Shown: in pieces, positions 44,662 to 53,739 of the stretch | Numbering within the stretch: the stretch's first letter is position 1 | How the letters are laid out: each line of letters begins with the position of its first letter | DNA from: Candidatus Methylomirabilis sp. | Lineage (GTDB): Bacteria > DYJV01 | NCBI GenBank assembly: GCA_020722945.1 | Contig: DYJV01000001.1 | Span: 22,646 to 86,645, forward strand | Reading direction: 5' to 3' | DNA length: 64,000 nt | Position numbers and translations under genes: made by a program | The notes under the pieces: generated by a model | The model's input: the letters and a program-made list of their open reading frames with translations, nothing else | Database searches by the model: none | What the model was told of the DNA's origin: nothing

Positions 44662-45354
44662 ATGATAAAAAATATATTTAGCAAAATATTATCAAATAAA
44701 CCTATCTCTATAAATTCTGACCCTATTGTTTATTTTGTCCATAAAACCTTAAGTAGCTATGATAAAACAAAGTTACTTACTATTCCTATTAAAAGTGCTA
44801 CATTTTCAGTGATTGATACTGAAACAACGGGGTTGGATCTAAAAGAGGATAAGATATTAAGTATCGCAGCAGTTAAAATAAAAAATCTTAAAATATATGA
44901 TATTTACAATACATTTTTAGAGATAGACTCAAAAATACCTGAAGAATCTAAAAAATTTCATGGGATAGATGATGAAAACCTGAAAGATAAGCCTAAAATA
45001 AAAGAAATTTTCCCAGATTTTATAAATTTTATAAAAAATTCAGTTATAGTTGGGCATCATATAAAATTTGACACTGAAATGATCAATAGAGAGTTAAAGA
45101 GATTTTACAATATAAAGTTGCCAAATTACCAGATTGACACAGGGATGTTATTTAATTTTCTTACAGATGGTGAGGGGAATACAAGTCTTGATGCACTTAT
45201 GGAAAGATTTCATGTAAAGTGTGAGGATAGGCATAGTGCTCTCGGTGATGCGATTGCGACAGCAGAAGTTTTTATAAAAATTTTATCAAAATTTGGGAGT
45301 AGATTTAAAACCTTTGAAGATTTACAAGGTAATAAACTTTTATTAAGTGATTAA
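44662..45354 (+). CDS. DnaQ-like 3'-5' exonuclease (DEDDh family)
   Basis: About 230 residues from ATG 44662; TTG 44650 would add four. The exonuclease motifs are complete: Exo I FSVIDTETTGLD (D and E), Exo II VGHHIKFDTEMINREL and Exo III DRHSALGDAIATAEVF with the catalytic histidine and aspartate. It resembles the epsilon subunit of DNA polymerase III but lacks an obvious polymerase-binding tail. It is the version that typically sits next to DUF294 genes in acetate-uptake clusters. The in-cell role is therefore uncertain: proofreading, RNA trimming or nucleotide signalling. Confidence 0.88.
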   Translation: MIKNIFSKILSNKPISINSDPIVYFVHKTLSSYDKTKLLTIPIKSATFSVIDTETTGLDLKEDKILSIAAVKIKNLKIYDIYNTFLEIDSKIPEESKKFHGIDDENLKDKPKIKEIFPDFINFIKNSVIVGHHIKFDTEMINRELKRFYNIKLPNYQIDTGMLFNFLTDGEGNTSLDALMERFHVKCEDRHSALGDAIATAEVFIKILSKFGSRFKTFEDLQGNKLLLSD

Positions 45355-45439
45355 GAGGGTCTTGATAATACTAAATTAGAACTATTTTCTGGCTATTTTA
45401 AAGAGTAAACTTTATTAATTAAGTTATTAAGAGGGCAAA

Positions 45440-47329
45440 ATGGATTTTTCAAAGGAAGATTTAGAAATTTTATGTAGAAAATTTAAAAGAGTATCTTTTA
45501 CTCCTAATGAATTTGAAGAGCTAAATACACTCTTTCAAAATGATTATATCTCCTTTTTTGATAAAATTGCCAAAAAATATATCGAATGGAACAAAGATTA
45601 TTGGAAAGTTGTTGATGATTCTGAATATCCTGATGTCAAATGGTTTACGAAGGGGAGACTTGATGTATGCTACAATATTTATGAGAAGTTTCTTGATACT
45701 GATAAGAAGAATAAAGCTGCTTTTATATGGGAGGGGATAGATGGTCAGGAGAAAATTTATACATATCAGACCCTTTTTTCTGAAGTTTCAAGGCTTGCTT
45801 TTGCTTTAAAGAAGATAGGGGTCAAAAGGGGGGATAGAGTTTTTCTCTTTCTGCCAAACCTTCCAGAAACGGTAGTTGCTATACTTGCTTGTGCAAAGAT
45901 TGGTGCTGTGCATGTTGTATATAGCTACAAATTCTCCTCTGATGCACTTTTTGACAGGATATTAAATTGTAAGCCTAAGATAATTATAACCGCAGATGGA
46001 AGTTTTGAGGAGGGTTATTACAAAGTTAAAAGTAAAATAGATGCAATTATGCCTAAAATTGAAAAAATGATTGATTATGTCATAGTTGTGAAGCGGACAA
46101 ATAGAAAGATAAAAATGAATCCCTTCAAAGATATATGGTATCATGAGCTTGTTGACTCTGTTCAATATGCTGAGGCTGTAGTTGATAAAAAACTTTTTTC
46201 TGAATCTGAAGATAATCTTTTTCTCCTATATACTGCAACCAATCAAATTATCCCTAAAGGGATGGTTCATACAACAGCAGGTTATCTTTTATGGGTTTTT
46301 TATACTACCAATCTGATTTTTGATTTTTCAGAGACAGACACTTTTTGGTCAATATTTGATTTGCCATCTATAATAAGCATAAGTTACGGTATTTATGGAG
46401 CATTGTCTTCTGGAGGGACTACATTTATTTATGAAGGAGTAATTGATTATGAAGATGCTCAGAAATTTTATGAAATAGTCCAAAGATACAAGATTACAAA
46501 AATATATTCCCATCCCAATACTCTCAGGAATCTTATGAATGCAGAGCTTAAAAAAAAGGTGAGTGGAGATACAAAGAGTATTAGATTAATTGCAACGAGT
46601 GGTGAAACACCGAGTAAAATTTTATTTAAATGGGCTTATGAAGTCCTTGGGAATAAAGTTACTCCTATTATAGATATTTGGTTTCAAAGTGAGACAGGGG
46701 GAGCTCTTGTATCGAGCATTCCATGCCTTGTTCCACCCAAAATTGAATCTATTGCCAAACCACTTCCGGGAGCAGATGTCTGTATAGTTGATACAATAGG
46801 CAATCCACTTCCAAATGATAATATGGGGAATTTAGTTATAAGAAAATTTCATCCTGCTCTTATAAGAGGGTTGTGGGATGACCACGATACATTTAAAAAT
46901 CAATATTGGAGAAGATACAAGGAGAAAAGATATTTTTTTACAGGGGATAGTGCATATGTAGATAAAAATAATTATATTTTTTTAAAGGGGAGAGTAGACA
47001 ATATAATCAATATCCAGGGGAAGAGACTTAATCTTCTTGAGATAGAAGCTGTGATACTCAAAAATAAAAAGATAGAAGAAGTGGCAGTTATTTCTTACAA
47101 CCATCCAAGAAAAGGATCTATCTTATCAGCTTTCTGTGTGTTAACTCATTTTATTTCGAGTGATTGGGAATTGTCTGATCTTGAGAATGAAATTAAAGAG
47201 AAAGTTAACAACGATGTTGGTGATTGGGTAAATCTTCAAGAGATAAGATTTACTCAGATGCTTCCCAAATCTCCGTCGGGTAAGGTATTAAAAAATCTCT
47301 TAAAAGAGATTGCAATAGGTATGGAGTAA
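45440..47329 (+). CDS. Acetyl-CoA synthetase-like AMP-forming ligase with altered P-loop
   Basis: 629 residues, co-linear with Acs over its length (N-terminal YISFFDKIAKKYIEWNKDYW, FLPNLPETVVAILACAKIGAVH, C-terminal RVDNIINIQGKRLNLLEIE, final LPKSPSGKVLKNLL with the catalytic lysine). Several core motifs are eroded. The A3 P-loop, usually YTSGSTGKPKG, is YTATNQIIPKG (264-274). The TADVGW-like segment is FDLPSI. The WWQTETG motif is IWFQSETGG. It may be an inactive or re-purposed paralogue of acetate-CoA ligase. A housekeeping acs elsewhere would be expected. It follows the exonuclease gene by 85 bases, with AAGAGGG as ribosome site. Confidence 0.82.
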   Translation: MDFSKEDLEILCRKFKRVSFTPNEFEELNTLFQNDYISFFDKIAKKYIEWNKDYWKVVDDSEYPDVKWFTKGRLDVCYNIYEKFLDTDKKNKAAFIWEGIDGQEKIYTYQTLFSEVSRLAFALKKIGVKRGDRVFLFLPNLPETVVAILACAKIGAVHVVYSYKFSSDALFDRILNCKPKIIITADGSFEEGYYKVKSKIDAIMPKIEKMIDYVIVVKRTNRKIKMNPFKDIWYHELVDSVQYAEAVVDKKLFSESEDNLFLLYTATNQIIPKGMVHTTAGYLLWVFYTTNLIFDFSETDTFWSIFDLPSIISISYGIYGALSSGGTTFIYEGVIDYEDAQKFYEIVQRYKITKIYSHPNTLRNLMNAELKKKVSGDTKSIRLIATSGETPSKILFKWAYEVLGNKVTPIIDIWFQSETGGALVSSIPCLVPPKIESIAKPLPGADVCIVDTIGNPLPNDNMGNLVIRKFHPALIRGLWDDHDTFKNQYWRRYKEKRYFFTGDSAYVDKNNYIFLKGRVDNIINIQGKRLNLLEIEAVILKNKKIEEVAVISYNHPRKGSILSAFCVLTHFISSDWELSDLENEIKEKVNNDVGDWVNLQEIRFTQMLPKSPSGKVLKNLLKEIAIGME

Positions 47330-47436
47330 CTGATAATCTGTTAAATACAGTAAACACAGTGAAAAATAAATCTTTTAGTAATATATACAACAATATGTAT
47401 AAATAGATATTATGGAGTAGTAAATATCTTACTCAA

Positions 47437-48459
47437 TTAATTCCTGATCTTTTGCCAGAGCTCCTTGAAATTTTGAAAAACTATTTCAGGTAAAAGTTCT
47501 TTCTGACAAATAAGCTTTTCACACTTTTTCTTTCTACAAGGGTTGCATCCCACATCTACTTTTACAACTCTATTGTTTCTCCCCCAAGGTTTGTTAATTT
47601 CAGAATCTGATGGACCAAAAAGAGCAAGCACGGGGATATTGAGAGTGGATGCTAAGTGCATTGGTCCTGTGTCACCTGTAATAAAAAGATTAAGTTTTGA
47701 TATAATAACCATCAGCTCTTTCATATCTGTTTTGGGTGATAAGAAAGAATTGTTATGCTCTCCAAGAGGTTTTACTCTCTCCTCTTCACCTGGTCCCCAT
47801 GTAATTATAAATCCAAATTTCTCATCTTTGAATTCTTGGGATATCATCTGTATCAATTTGTTGTAATAATTAATTGGCCACTCTTTGTATGAGCCAAATT
47901 TACTTGTGCAGGGGTTTAAGCCTATAAAAAATTTATAATTACCTATCTTTGAAAAGAAATTTTCCACCTTTTTTATCTTTTCAGGTTCTATGAAAAAATT
48001 GCTCTCCAACTTTTCTGGAATTTTAAAATCATTAATGAAATGTGAAATAAGATGAAAATTTTTCTCTATCCTTGTAACTTTTTCAGATATACTATTTACA
48101 TGAATGTTGTTAAAAAATGAGTTAAACTCTTTGCAGTTTTCCCTGCTGTAACCCACCCTTTTTTTTACCCCTGAAAAGGCGGAAATTAGACCACTTTTTA
48201 ATATTCCGTGAAAATCAAGAATGTAATCAAAATTTTGAGATCTAATATCTTTTAGGATATCAAATATTTTAAAATAATTTTTTCTTGGAATAGTGTAGAG
48301 TTTATCAATATCGGGATGATTCAGCAGAAGATTTGATGCCCAGTCTTCAGCAATCCATGAAATTTGAAGATTTTCAAAATGATTTTTTAGATAAATAACA
48401 GATGGGACTGTTCTTATAATGTCTCCAACAGCTCCAAGTCTTATTACAAGTATTTTCAT
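47437..48459 (-). CDS. Family 9 glycosyltransferase (heptosyltransferase-like)
   Basis: 340 residues of GT-B fold, GT9 family. The N-terminus KILVIRLGAVGDIIRTVPSV is the classic WaaC/WaaF opening. The C-terminal nucleotide-sugar site shows ITGDTGPMHLASTLNIPVLALFGPSD (about 257-282). The end has clustered cysteines (CNPCRKKKCEKLIC) seen in several heptosyltransferases. It would add ADP-heptose or a similar sugar to lipopolysaccharide inner core at the cytoplasmic membrane. It overlaps the DUF4254 gene by four bases, and both are transcribed from the promoter at 49100-49128. Confidence 0.9.
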   Translation of the reverse strand: MKILVIRLGAVGDIIRTVPSVIYLKNHFENLQISWIAEDWASNLLLNHPDIDKLYTIPRKNYFKIFDILKDIRSQNFDYILDFHGILKSGLISAFSGVKKRVGYSRENCKEFNSFFNNIHVNSISEKVTRIEKNFHLISHFINDFKIPEKLESNFFIEPEKIKKVENFFSKIGNYKFFIGLNPCTSKFGSYKEWPINYYNKLIQMISQEFKDEKFGFIITWGPGEEERVKPLGEHNNSFLSPKTDMKELMVIISKLNLFITGDTGPMHLASTLNIPVLALFGPSDSEINKPWGRNNRVVKVDVGCNPCRKKKCEKLICQKELLPEIVFQNFKELWQKIRN

Positions 48460-49061
48460 TTATTTTTGCTGTATAATACAGGATTTAGAGATGGGTCGTT
48501 ATACATTTTAAATTGATAATATACTTTGTGAATTTTATTCCCATTAAAAAGGTCTAAAATTAATTTGTCAAATGCGTTTAGCAGGTCATCTCGTTGCATT
48601 ATAAGGGTATTTAATCTATATTTACATTTTTCGATATGCTCTTCTGAAGCATCTTCTCTATCTGTTTGCTCCCTCATATGGTATATTTTGAGAGATAAGA
48701 TTGTCAATCTATCTATGATGGCTCCCGGAGTTTCAGAGTTGAAAATATTGCTAATGGTTGTTATGGGGATGCTTTTTAATATTGAATCAAGCAGTATATC
48801 AAATTTTTCGATATAGTCATTCCTAATCTGGTTTTGCTTGTCAATTTCCCTTTTGATATTTGCAATAATAGAGTCATCAGAGGAGTTGTCCCTTGCTCTA
48901 TCTTCGAGGTGCCATAGTGTATAATTGGCAAGGAGTATATTTAATACAGAAACTGCATTGGGGTCTGTCTCTGTAAATTGTGGGTGGTGGTCAAAGTGCC
49001 ATAATTTGATATATTTGTCGAAAGTTTCTTTTAATCTATAACTGTTTTGAAAAAAAATCAT
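48456..49061 (-). CDS. DUF4254 family protein
   Basis: 201 residues. The region LANYTLWHLEDRARDNSSDDSI near 49-70, with the WHxEDxAR motif, and the later ALxxLDxLILDLFNG-type helix (AFDKLILDLFNGNK) match DUF4254, a helical family often found beside LPS glycosyltransferases. I know of no established activity. It overlaps the GT9 gene by four bases. The acidic-histidine motif could hold a metal; that is inference. Confidence 0.8.
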   Translation of the reverse strand: MIFFQNSYRLKETFDKYIKLWHFDHHPQFTETDPNAVSVLNILLANYTLWHLEDRARDNSSDDSIIANIKREIDKQNQIRNDYIEKFDILLDSILKSIPITTISNIFNSETPGAIIDRLTILSLKIYHMREQTDREDASEEHIEKCKYRLNTLIMQRDDLLNAFDKLILDLFNGNKIHKVYYQFKMYNDPSLNPVLYSKNK

Positions 49062-49080
49062 AAAAACCCCTAAAATAAAT

Positions 49081-49109
49081 TTGACTAATTTAGATGTTTT
49101 ATATATAGA
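49081..49109 (+). promoter_or_regulatory. Promoter of cysS, interlocked with the divergent promoter
   Basis: TTGACT (49081-49086), a 17-base spacer and TATAGA (49104-49109). The transcript would begin near 49116, before the ribosome site AAAGGGAC and ATG 49149. Its -10 overlaps the -10 of the opposite-strand promoter. Confidence 0.6.
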
Positions 49110-49128
49110 GAGTTGTTTTATTAGTCAA
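49100..49128 (-). promoter_or_regulatory. Promoter of the DUF4254-GT9 operon
   Basis: On the - strand: TTGACT (49128-49123), a 17-base spacer and TATATA (49105-49100). The transcript would start near 49093, about 30 bases before the DUF4254 start at 49061. Arms TTGACTAAT/ATTAGTCAA make the whole 48-base unit an inverted repeat. Confidence 0.6.
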
Positions 49129-49148
49129 GTTTTTTCAAAAGGGACATT

Positions 49149-50627
49149 ATGCTTATTTACAATACATTGACAGGTAAAAAAGAGGATTTTAAGCCTTTAT
49201 CTCCACCCAAAGTAGGGATTTATGTATGTGGTGTTACTGTATATGACTTGTGCCATATAGGACATGCAAGGAGTCTTATTGTTTTTGATATAATATACAG
49301 ATATTTGAAATTTAAGGGTTATGATGTTACCTTTGTAAGAAATTTTACTGATATTGATGACAAGATAATAAAGCGTGCAAATGAAGAAAATATTACATAC
49401 AAAGAGATCAGTGAAAGATATATCGATGAGTTTAACAAAGATGTTAAAACACTCAATATCCTGCCCCCCACATTTGAACCTAAAGCTACCGAACACATTA
49501 GTGAGATGATAAATTTTATTCAAACATTGGTGAATAAAGGGTTTGCCTATAATGTTGATGGCAATGTTTACTTTGCAGTGGACAAATTTAAAGATTACGG
49601 TAAATTATCTAAGAAAAATACAGACGATCTACTTTCAGGGGCAAGGATAGATATTGATCAGAGCAAGAGAAATCCTCTTGATTTTGCTTTATGGAAAAAA
49701 AGCAAAGATAATGAGCCTTTTTGGGATAGTCCTTGGGGCAAAGGGAGACCTGGATGGCATATTGAATGTTCTGTAATGAGCATGAAATACCTTGGCTCGA
49801 CTTTTGATATACATGGTGGTGGTAAAGATCTTATTTTTCCTCATCATGAGAACGAAATTGCTCAGTCAGAAGCCTTCTCTTCATTACCATTTGCAACTCA
49901 CTGGATCCATAATGGCTTTGTTAATATCAACAAAGAGAAGATGAGTAAATCCCTTGGGAACTTTTTTACTATAAGAGATACTCTGCAAAAAGTTCCCCCT
50001 GATGTTTTGAGATTTTTTCTTCTAAACTCCCACTACCACAAACCTATAGATTTTTCAGAGGAGAGTATAGAAACCTCCAAAAATGCTTATCTGAAGCTTT
50101 GTTATGCTATTGACAGACTCCTAAATATAGTAAAAGATTTCTCTTCTAATTCAGAAATAGATGAAAATTCTCTCTCAAAAACTCAGAAAAAATTTATAAA
50201 CACATTTCAATCTTTCAAAGTCAATTTTTTTAATGCTATGGATGATGATTTTAATAGTGCCAAAGCAATAGGTTTTCTATTTGAGTTTATTTCAGAATTA
50301 AATAAAATCATTAATATCCCCAATTTAAATCCTAATGAAGATTTTTTGAAACTGTTGTTTCAGATAAAATTATTTTTTGAAGATTTTTCAAAGATTACAG
50401 GTCTCTTTTCTACTCCTCCATCAGAATTTATTGAAATTGAAAAGGAGAAATTCCTTAAAGAGAGCAATATATCTGCTGATTTTATTGTATCCAAAATAAA
50501 TGAAAGAAATATATTTAGAAGTCAAAAAAATTGGGAAAGTGCTGATATGATAAGAAAAGAGCTTGAAACAAAAGGTATATTTTTGGAGGATGGTAAGAGC
50601 TCTACTATATGGAAAATAATTATATAA
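49149..50627 (+). CDS. cysS: Cysteinyl-tRNA synthetase
   Basis: 492 residues, full length. It attaches cysteine to tRNA-Cys. The class I motifs are present: CHIGHARS (HIGH box, about 36-43) and KMSKSLGN (about 266-273). The zinc-site residues are in [10 protein letters not shown] near the N-terminus, GWHIECSVM near 207 and [12 protein letters not shown] near 234. The DALR-like anticodon-binding helices follow. The start has a ribosome site AAAGGGAC. It is divergent from the LPS genes and followed closely by cheX. Confidence 0.97.
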   Translation: MLIYNTLTGKKEDFKPLSPPKVGIYVCGVTVYDLCHIGHARSLIVFDIIYRYLKFKGYDVTFVRNFTDIDDKIIKRANEENITYKEISERYIDEFNKDVKTLNILPPTFEPKATEHISEMINFIQTLVNKGFAYNVDGNVYFAVDKFKDYGKLSKKNTDDLLSGARIDIDQSKRNPLDFALWKKSKDNEPFWDSPWGKGRPGWHIECSVMSMKYLGSTFDIHGGGKDLIFPHHENEIAQSEAFSSLPFATHWIHNGFVNINKEKMSKSLGNFFTIRDTLQKVPPDVLRFFLLNSHYHKPIDFSEESIETSKNAYLKLCYAIDRLLNIVKDFSSNSEIDENSLSKTQKKFINTFQSFKVNFFNAMDDDFNSAKAIGFLFEFISELNKIINIPNLNPNEDFLKLLFQIKLFFEDFSKITGLFSTPPSEFIEIEKEKFLKESNISADFIVSKINERNIFRSQKNWESADMIRKELETKGIFLEDGKSSTIWKIII

Positions 50628-50638
50628 AGAGGTTTTAG

Positions 50639-51103
50639 ATGGATGTAAAATATATAAATCCTTTCCTTTCGGCAACTATTAATGTCCTCAAAACAATGGC
50701 ATTTACCGAATCTACACCTGGGAAACCTTTTGTGAAAAAAGATCAAAAAGCAATAGGAGATGTATCAGGGATCATAGGTCTTTCAGGTGAAGCAGTTGGT
50801 TCTTTATCTATCACTTTTGAAGAGAGCACAATTAAACATATAGTTACAAATATGTTTGGTGAAGAAGTTAAAGAGCTAAATGACGAAGTCAGAGATGCCG
50901 TAGGTGAGCTTACGAATATGATCTCTGGTGATGCGAGAAGATTACTTCAGGATCAAAATATTAAGATAGAAGCATCTATCCCTTCTATTATTACTGGTAA
51001 AGGCCATACAATCAGCCATATGGCTAAAGGACCTACAATTGCGTTGCCATTTACTACAGAGAAAGGGAATTTTATAGTTGAATTTACATTAGAAACGAAA
51101 TAA
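50639..51103 (+). CDS. cheX: Chemotaxis phosphatase CheX
   Basis: 154 residues, CheC/CheX family. The catalytic ExxN motif is in RDAVGELTNMISGDAR (about 82-97), where Glu and Asn hydrolyse the aspartyl-phosphate of CheY. IIGLSGEAVGSLSITFEE near 40-57 and IPSIITGKGHTI near 117-128 match family signatures. It would end the chemotaxis signal made by the CheA encoded at 2864. It is 11 bases after cysS and probably read with it. Confidence 0.92.
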   Translation: MDVKYINPFLSATINVLKTMAFTESTPGKPFVKKDQKAIGDVSGIIGLSGEAVGSLSITFEESTIKHIVTNMFGEEVKELNDEVRDAVGELTNMISGDARRLLQDQNIKIEASIPSIITGKGHTISHMAKGPTIALPFTTEKGNFIVEFTLETK

Positions 51104-51131
51104 CTTGACAATAAAAAGTTAATTATGTTAG

Positions 51132-51145
51132 AGATTTATAAATCT
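51132..51145. repeat. 14-base perfect palindrome upstream of the ATP synthase operon
   Basis: AGATTTATAAATCT is a perfect palindrome centred 31 bases before the atpI ATG, in the short gap between cheX and atpI. It may be an operator half-site pair or a chance product of A/T-rich DNA. A TTGACA at 51105-51110 precedes it, but I see no good -10 at the proper spacing. Confidence 0.35.
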
Positions 51146-51169
51146 TGATTTTATAGGGAAATCCTTGAT

Positions 51170-51535
51170 ATGAAAGAGTATTTTGACTATCGTAATAAAA
51201 TATTAAAAGAATATTTTATAATTTCGACAATATTTCTTTCACTTTTTTTTCTATTAGGCGAGAAATCTGTAGCATTTGGTTTTGCTCTTGGAGCTGCTGT
51301 TTCAGGTATAAATTTTTATCTTATAAGTCTAAACAATCTTAAATTACTATCTTGTTCCAAAAGTTTTTCACAAAAATATCTTATTAAATGGTTTTTTTTA
51401 AGATATCTTATGTTTTTTATCGCAGGGATTGTCGCATTGAAAAGTCCCGATATCTCTTTTAGTGGTGTTGCAATAGGTTTTTTCTCTATACAGATGGCTA
51501 TTTTTTATTCCAAAATTATTTTGAGAGAGAGTTAA
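51170..51535 (+). CDS. atpI: ATP synthase protein I-like membrane protein
   Basis: 121 residues with four hydrophobic helices (ISTIFLSLFFLLG, FALGAAVSGINFYLISL, WFFLRYLMFFIAGIVAL, AIGFFSIQMAIFY). It has the size, topology and place of AtpI/UncI, which assists c-ring assembly and may import Mg2+. The sequence is divergent, so the call relies partly on position as first gene of the atp operon. One base separates it from atpB. Confidence 0.72.
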   Translation: MKEYFDYRNKILKEYFIISTIFLSLFFLLGEKSVAFGFALGAAVSGINFYLISLNNLKLLSCSKSFSQKYLIKWFFLRYLMFFIAGIVALKSPDISFSGVAIGFFSIQMAIFYSKIILRES

Positions 51536-51536
51536 A

Positions 51537-52211
51537 ATGGAAGAGATCGGAAAAGTAGTTCAGTGGCAATTTCAATTATTTGGCGTTACCCTCACCGTAA
51601 ACATCGTCACACTCATTATGTCGTGGATAGTTTGTGGGGTATTGGCTCTATTTACATTTCTTGCCACTATAAAAATTAAATTTGTCCCTGGTGTTTTTCA
51701 ATCTTTGGCTGAGACTATAATCGCTATCTTTGATAATCTCGTAGCTGATTCCCTTGAATCAAAAGATAGGAAGTATTTCCCTTTCATAACTACAATATTC
51801 TTATTCATCATCCTCTCTAATTACATGGGTGTTTTCCCCGGAGGGGAGGAGCCCACTAAAGACCTCAATACTCCCTTGGGACTTGGGATACTTGGTTTTG
51901 TAGTTGCTCACTATTCAGGGATAAGAGTCAAAGGTTTGAAAACTTACATTTTAGAGTATATGCAGCCATTTTTTATAATGGCACCACTTAATATTATTGG
52001 TGAATTGGCAAAGATAGTCTCAATATCTTTTAGATTATTTGGAAATATCATGGGTGGCTCCATAATAATAATTGTTATATCGAGTTTGGTTCACAACCTT
52101 GTTTTACCACCATTTCTAAATGCTTATTTTGGAATATTTGCAGGCACGGTTCAGGCGTTTGTTTTTACTATGCTTAGTTTGGTTTATATAGCGTTACAAA
52201 TAAAAGGATAA
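51537..52211 (+). CDS. atpB: ATP synthase F0 subunit a
   Basis: 224 residues, five or six transmembrane helices. The ion half-channel helix is intact, with ISFRLFGNIMGG carrying the essential arginine near 163, and the last helix has FVFTMLSLVYIALQIKG. MAPLNIIGELAK is a usual subunit a signature. It forms the stator beside the c ring, where ions enter and leave. With a Na+-type c subunit downstream, the channel is probably Na+-specific, but this subunit alone does not show that. Confidence 0.95.
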   Translation: MEEIGKVVQWQFQLFGVTLTVNIVTLIMSWIVCGVLALFTFLATIKIKFVPGVFQSLAETIIAIFDNLVADSLESKDRKYFPFITTIFLFIILSNYMGVFPGGEEPTKDLNTPLGLGILGFVVAHYSGIRVKGLKTYILEYMQPFFIMAPLNIIGELAKIVSISFRLFGNIMGGSIIIIVISSLVHNLVLPPFLNAYFGIFAGTVQAFVFTMLSLVYIALQIKG

Positions 52212-52215
52212 TCAG

Positions 52216-52950
52216 ATGGATTTTTCTATTGCAAATATGATTGATGCTTCAGCTTTTTTTGGAGCAGGTGTATGTATGGGGACAGGTGCTATAGGAGCTG
52301 CCATAGGTGAGGGTTATACTGCTGGTGAAGCTGTCAATGCTATTTCTCAGCAGCCTTCAGTCTCTCAAAATATTCTTAAGACAATGCTTATAAGTATGGC
52401 TGTTGCAGAGTCATCATCTATATTTGCATTAGTTGTTGCGATAATACTTGTTTTTTCAGATTTCACCTCTGGCAATTTATATACAGCCACAGCCCTTATC
52501 TCTGCAGGTCTATGTATGGGTATAGGTGCTTTTGGTTCAGGTATAGGATCAGGTTTTCCTGGTGGGACGGCTTGTAAAGGTATTGGAAGGAATCCAAAAG
52601 TTAGTAATCAGATTGTTACTAATATGCTTATTGGACAGGCTGTTTCTCAGACTCCAGCTATATTTTCAATGCTTGTAACTTTTATACTTATTTACAAAAG
52701 TTACTCTTTGGAGATCACAATTACTTATATTTCAGCTATTTTAGGTGCAGGATTATCAATGGCTTTTGGAGCTATTGGACCTGGTATTGGTGGTGGGATT
52801 GCTGCTGCTTACTCTACTGAGGGTGTCTCCAAAAATCCAGCACTCTCTAATGTCTTGACACGACTTATGTTGATTGGGCAGGCTGTATCCCAATCCACAA
52901 GTGTCTATGCTTTGGTTGTATCTTTTGTTTTACTATTCATAGTTAAATAA
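52216..52950 (+). CDS. Triple-hairpin ATP synthase c subunit with one ion-binding glutamate
   Basis: 244 residues made of three tandem c-type hairpins of about 80 residues (six helices) against the usual two helices. Hairpin 1 keeps E32 (IGEG) and the ion-site E65 (MAVAESSSIFA). Hairpin 2 has S112 (IGSG) and Q145 (QAVSQTPAIF). Hairpin 3 has G193 (IGGG) and Q226 (QAVSQSTSVY). So only one of three hairpins can carry an ion. V-type and some archaeal rotors show this pattern, and Acetobacterium has a double-hairpin form, but a triple form with one site in an F-type operon is unusual. It lies four bases after atpB and 20 before the standard c gene. Confidence 0.93.
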   Translation: MDFSIANMIDASAFFGAGVCMGTGAIGAAIGEGYTAGEAVNAISQQPSVSQNILKTMLISMAVAESSSIFALVVAIILVFSDFTSGNLYTATALISAGLCMGIGAFGSGIGSGFPGGTACKGIGRNPKVSNQIVTNMLIGQAVSQTPAIFSMLVTFILIYKSYSLEITITYISAILGAGLSMAFGAIGPGIGGGIAAAYSTEGVSKNPALSNVLTRLMLIGQAVSQSTSVYALVVSFVLLFIVK

Positions 52951-52961
52951 AATTTTTATAG

Positions 52962-53219
<258 letters not shown>

Positions 53220-53299
53220 TTTTTATCTGCCTTACTTCCTATCTAATTAATTTTTTTTATTTGTTATTCAGGAAGTATCAAAGAGAAAGGAGTTTTTCG

Positions 53300-53725
53300 G
53301 TGATAAATGTAAATTTCACTCTAATACTACAATTAATAAACTTTATCATTCTTATGTGGTTTCTGAATAAATTTCTTTTTAAGCCTATCTTAAAAGTATT
53401 GGATGAGAGAGATAAGAAGATAAAGGGTGATATTGAAGTAAGCGACAGTATAAATTCAAAGGTAGGTGAAGGTTTGTTGAAGTTGTCATCAGAGCTCAAA
53501 CAAGCCAAAATAGATAGCAATATTTTAAAAAACAGTATTATTGCAGAAGGGATCAAATCGTCCAATGTTAAGATTGAAGCAGCCAAGAACCAAGCCAAAC
53601 AAAGTATTGACAAATTAAAAGCTGAATTAGAAAAAAACAGGCAAGTTGTTGAATCTGAGATGGAGAAAGATGTCTCAGCTTTTGCAAAGATGATATCATC
53701 AAATCTTATTGGCAGACAAATTTAA
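53300..53725 (+). CDS. ATP synthase F0 subunit b'
   Basis: About 141 residues from GTG 53300, chosen because AAAGGAG lies seven bases ahead; the longer in-frame TTG at 53261 has no ribosome site. The protein starts with one membrane helix (NFTLILQLINFIILMWFLNKFLFKPI) followed by a charged coiled coil. This is the architecture of the peripheral stalk. With the next gene it forms a b/b' pair, as in photosynthetic and some deep-branching bacteria. The N-terminus lacks a signal peptide, unlike the next subunit. Confidence 0.85.
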   Translation: MINVNFTLILQLINFIILMWFLNKFLFKPILKVLDERDKKIKGDIEVSDSINSKVGEGLLKLSSELKQAKIDSNILKNSIIAEGIKSSNVKIEAAKNQAKQSIDKLKAELEKNRQVVESEMEKDVSAFAKMISSNLIGRQI

Positions 53726-53739
53726 CAAGGAGTCCCTAA

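Noticed and set aside
47330-47436. Bidirectional terminator between the Acs-like and GT9 genes
   Set aside because: Only a five-base GAGTA/TACTC pairing in A/T-rich sequence was found; too weak to call.
51105-51133. Sigma-70 promoter directly before atpI
   Set aside because: TTGACA is perfect, but a 17-base spacer leads to TTAGAG, only two of six for a -10, and TATGTT is only 13 bases away.
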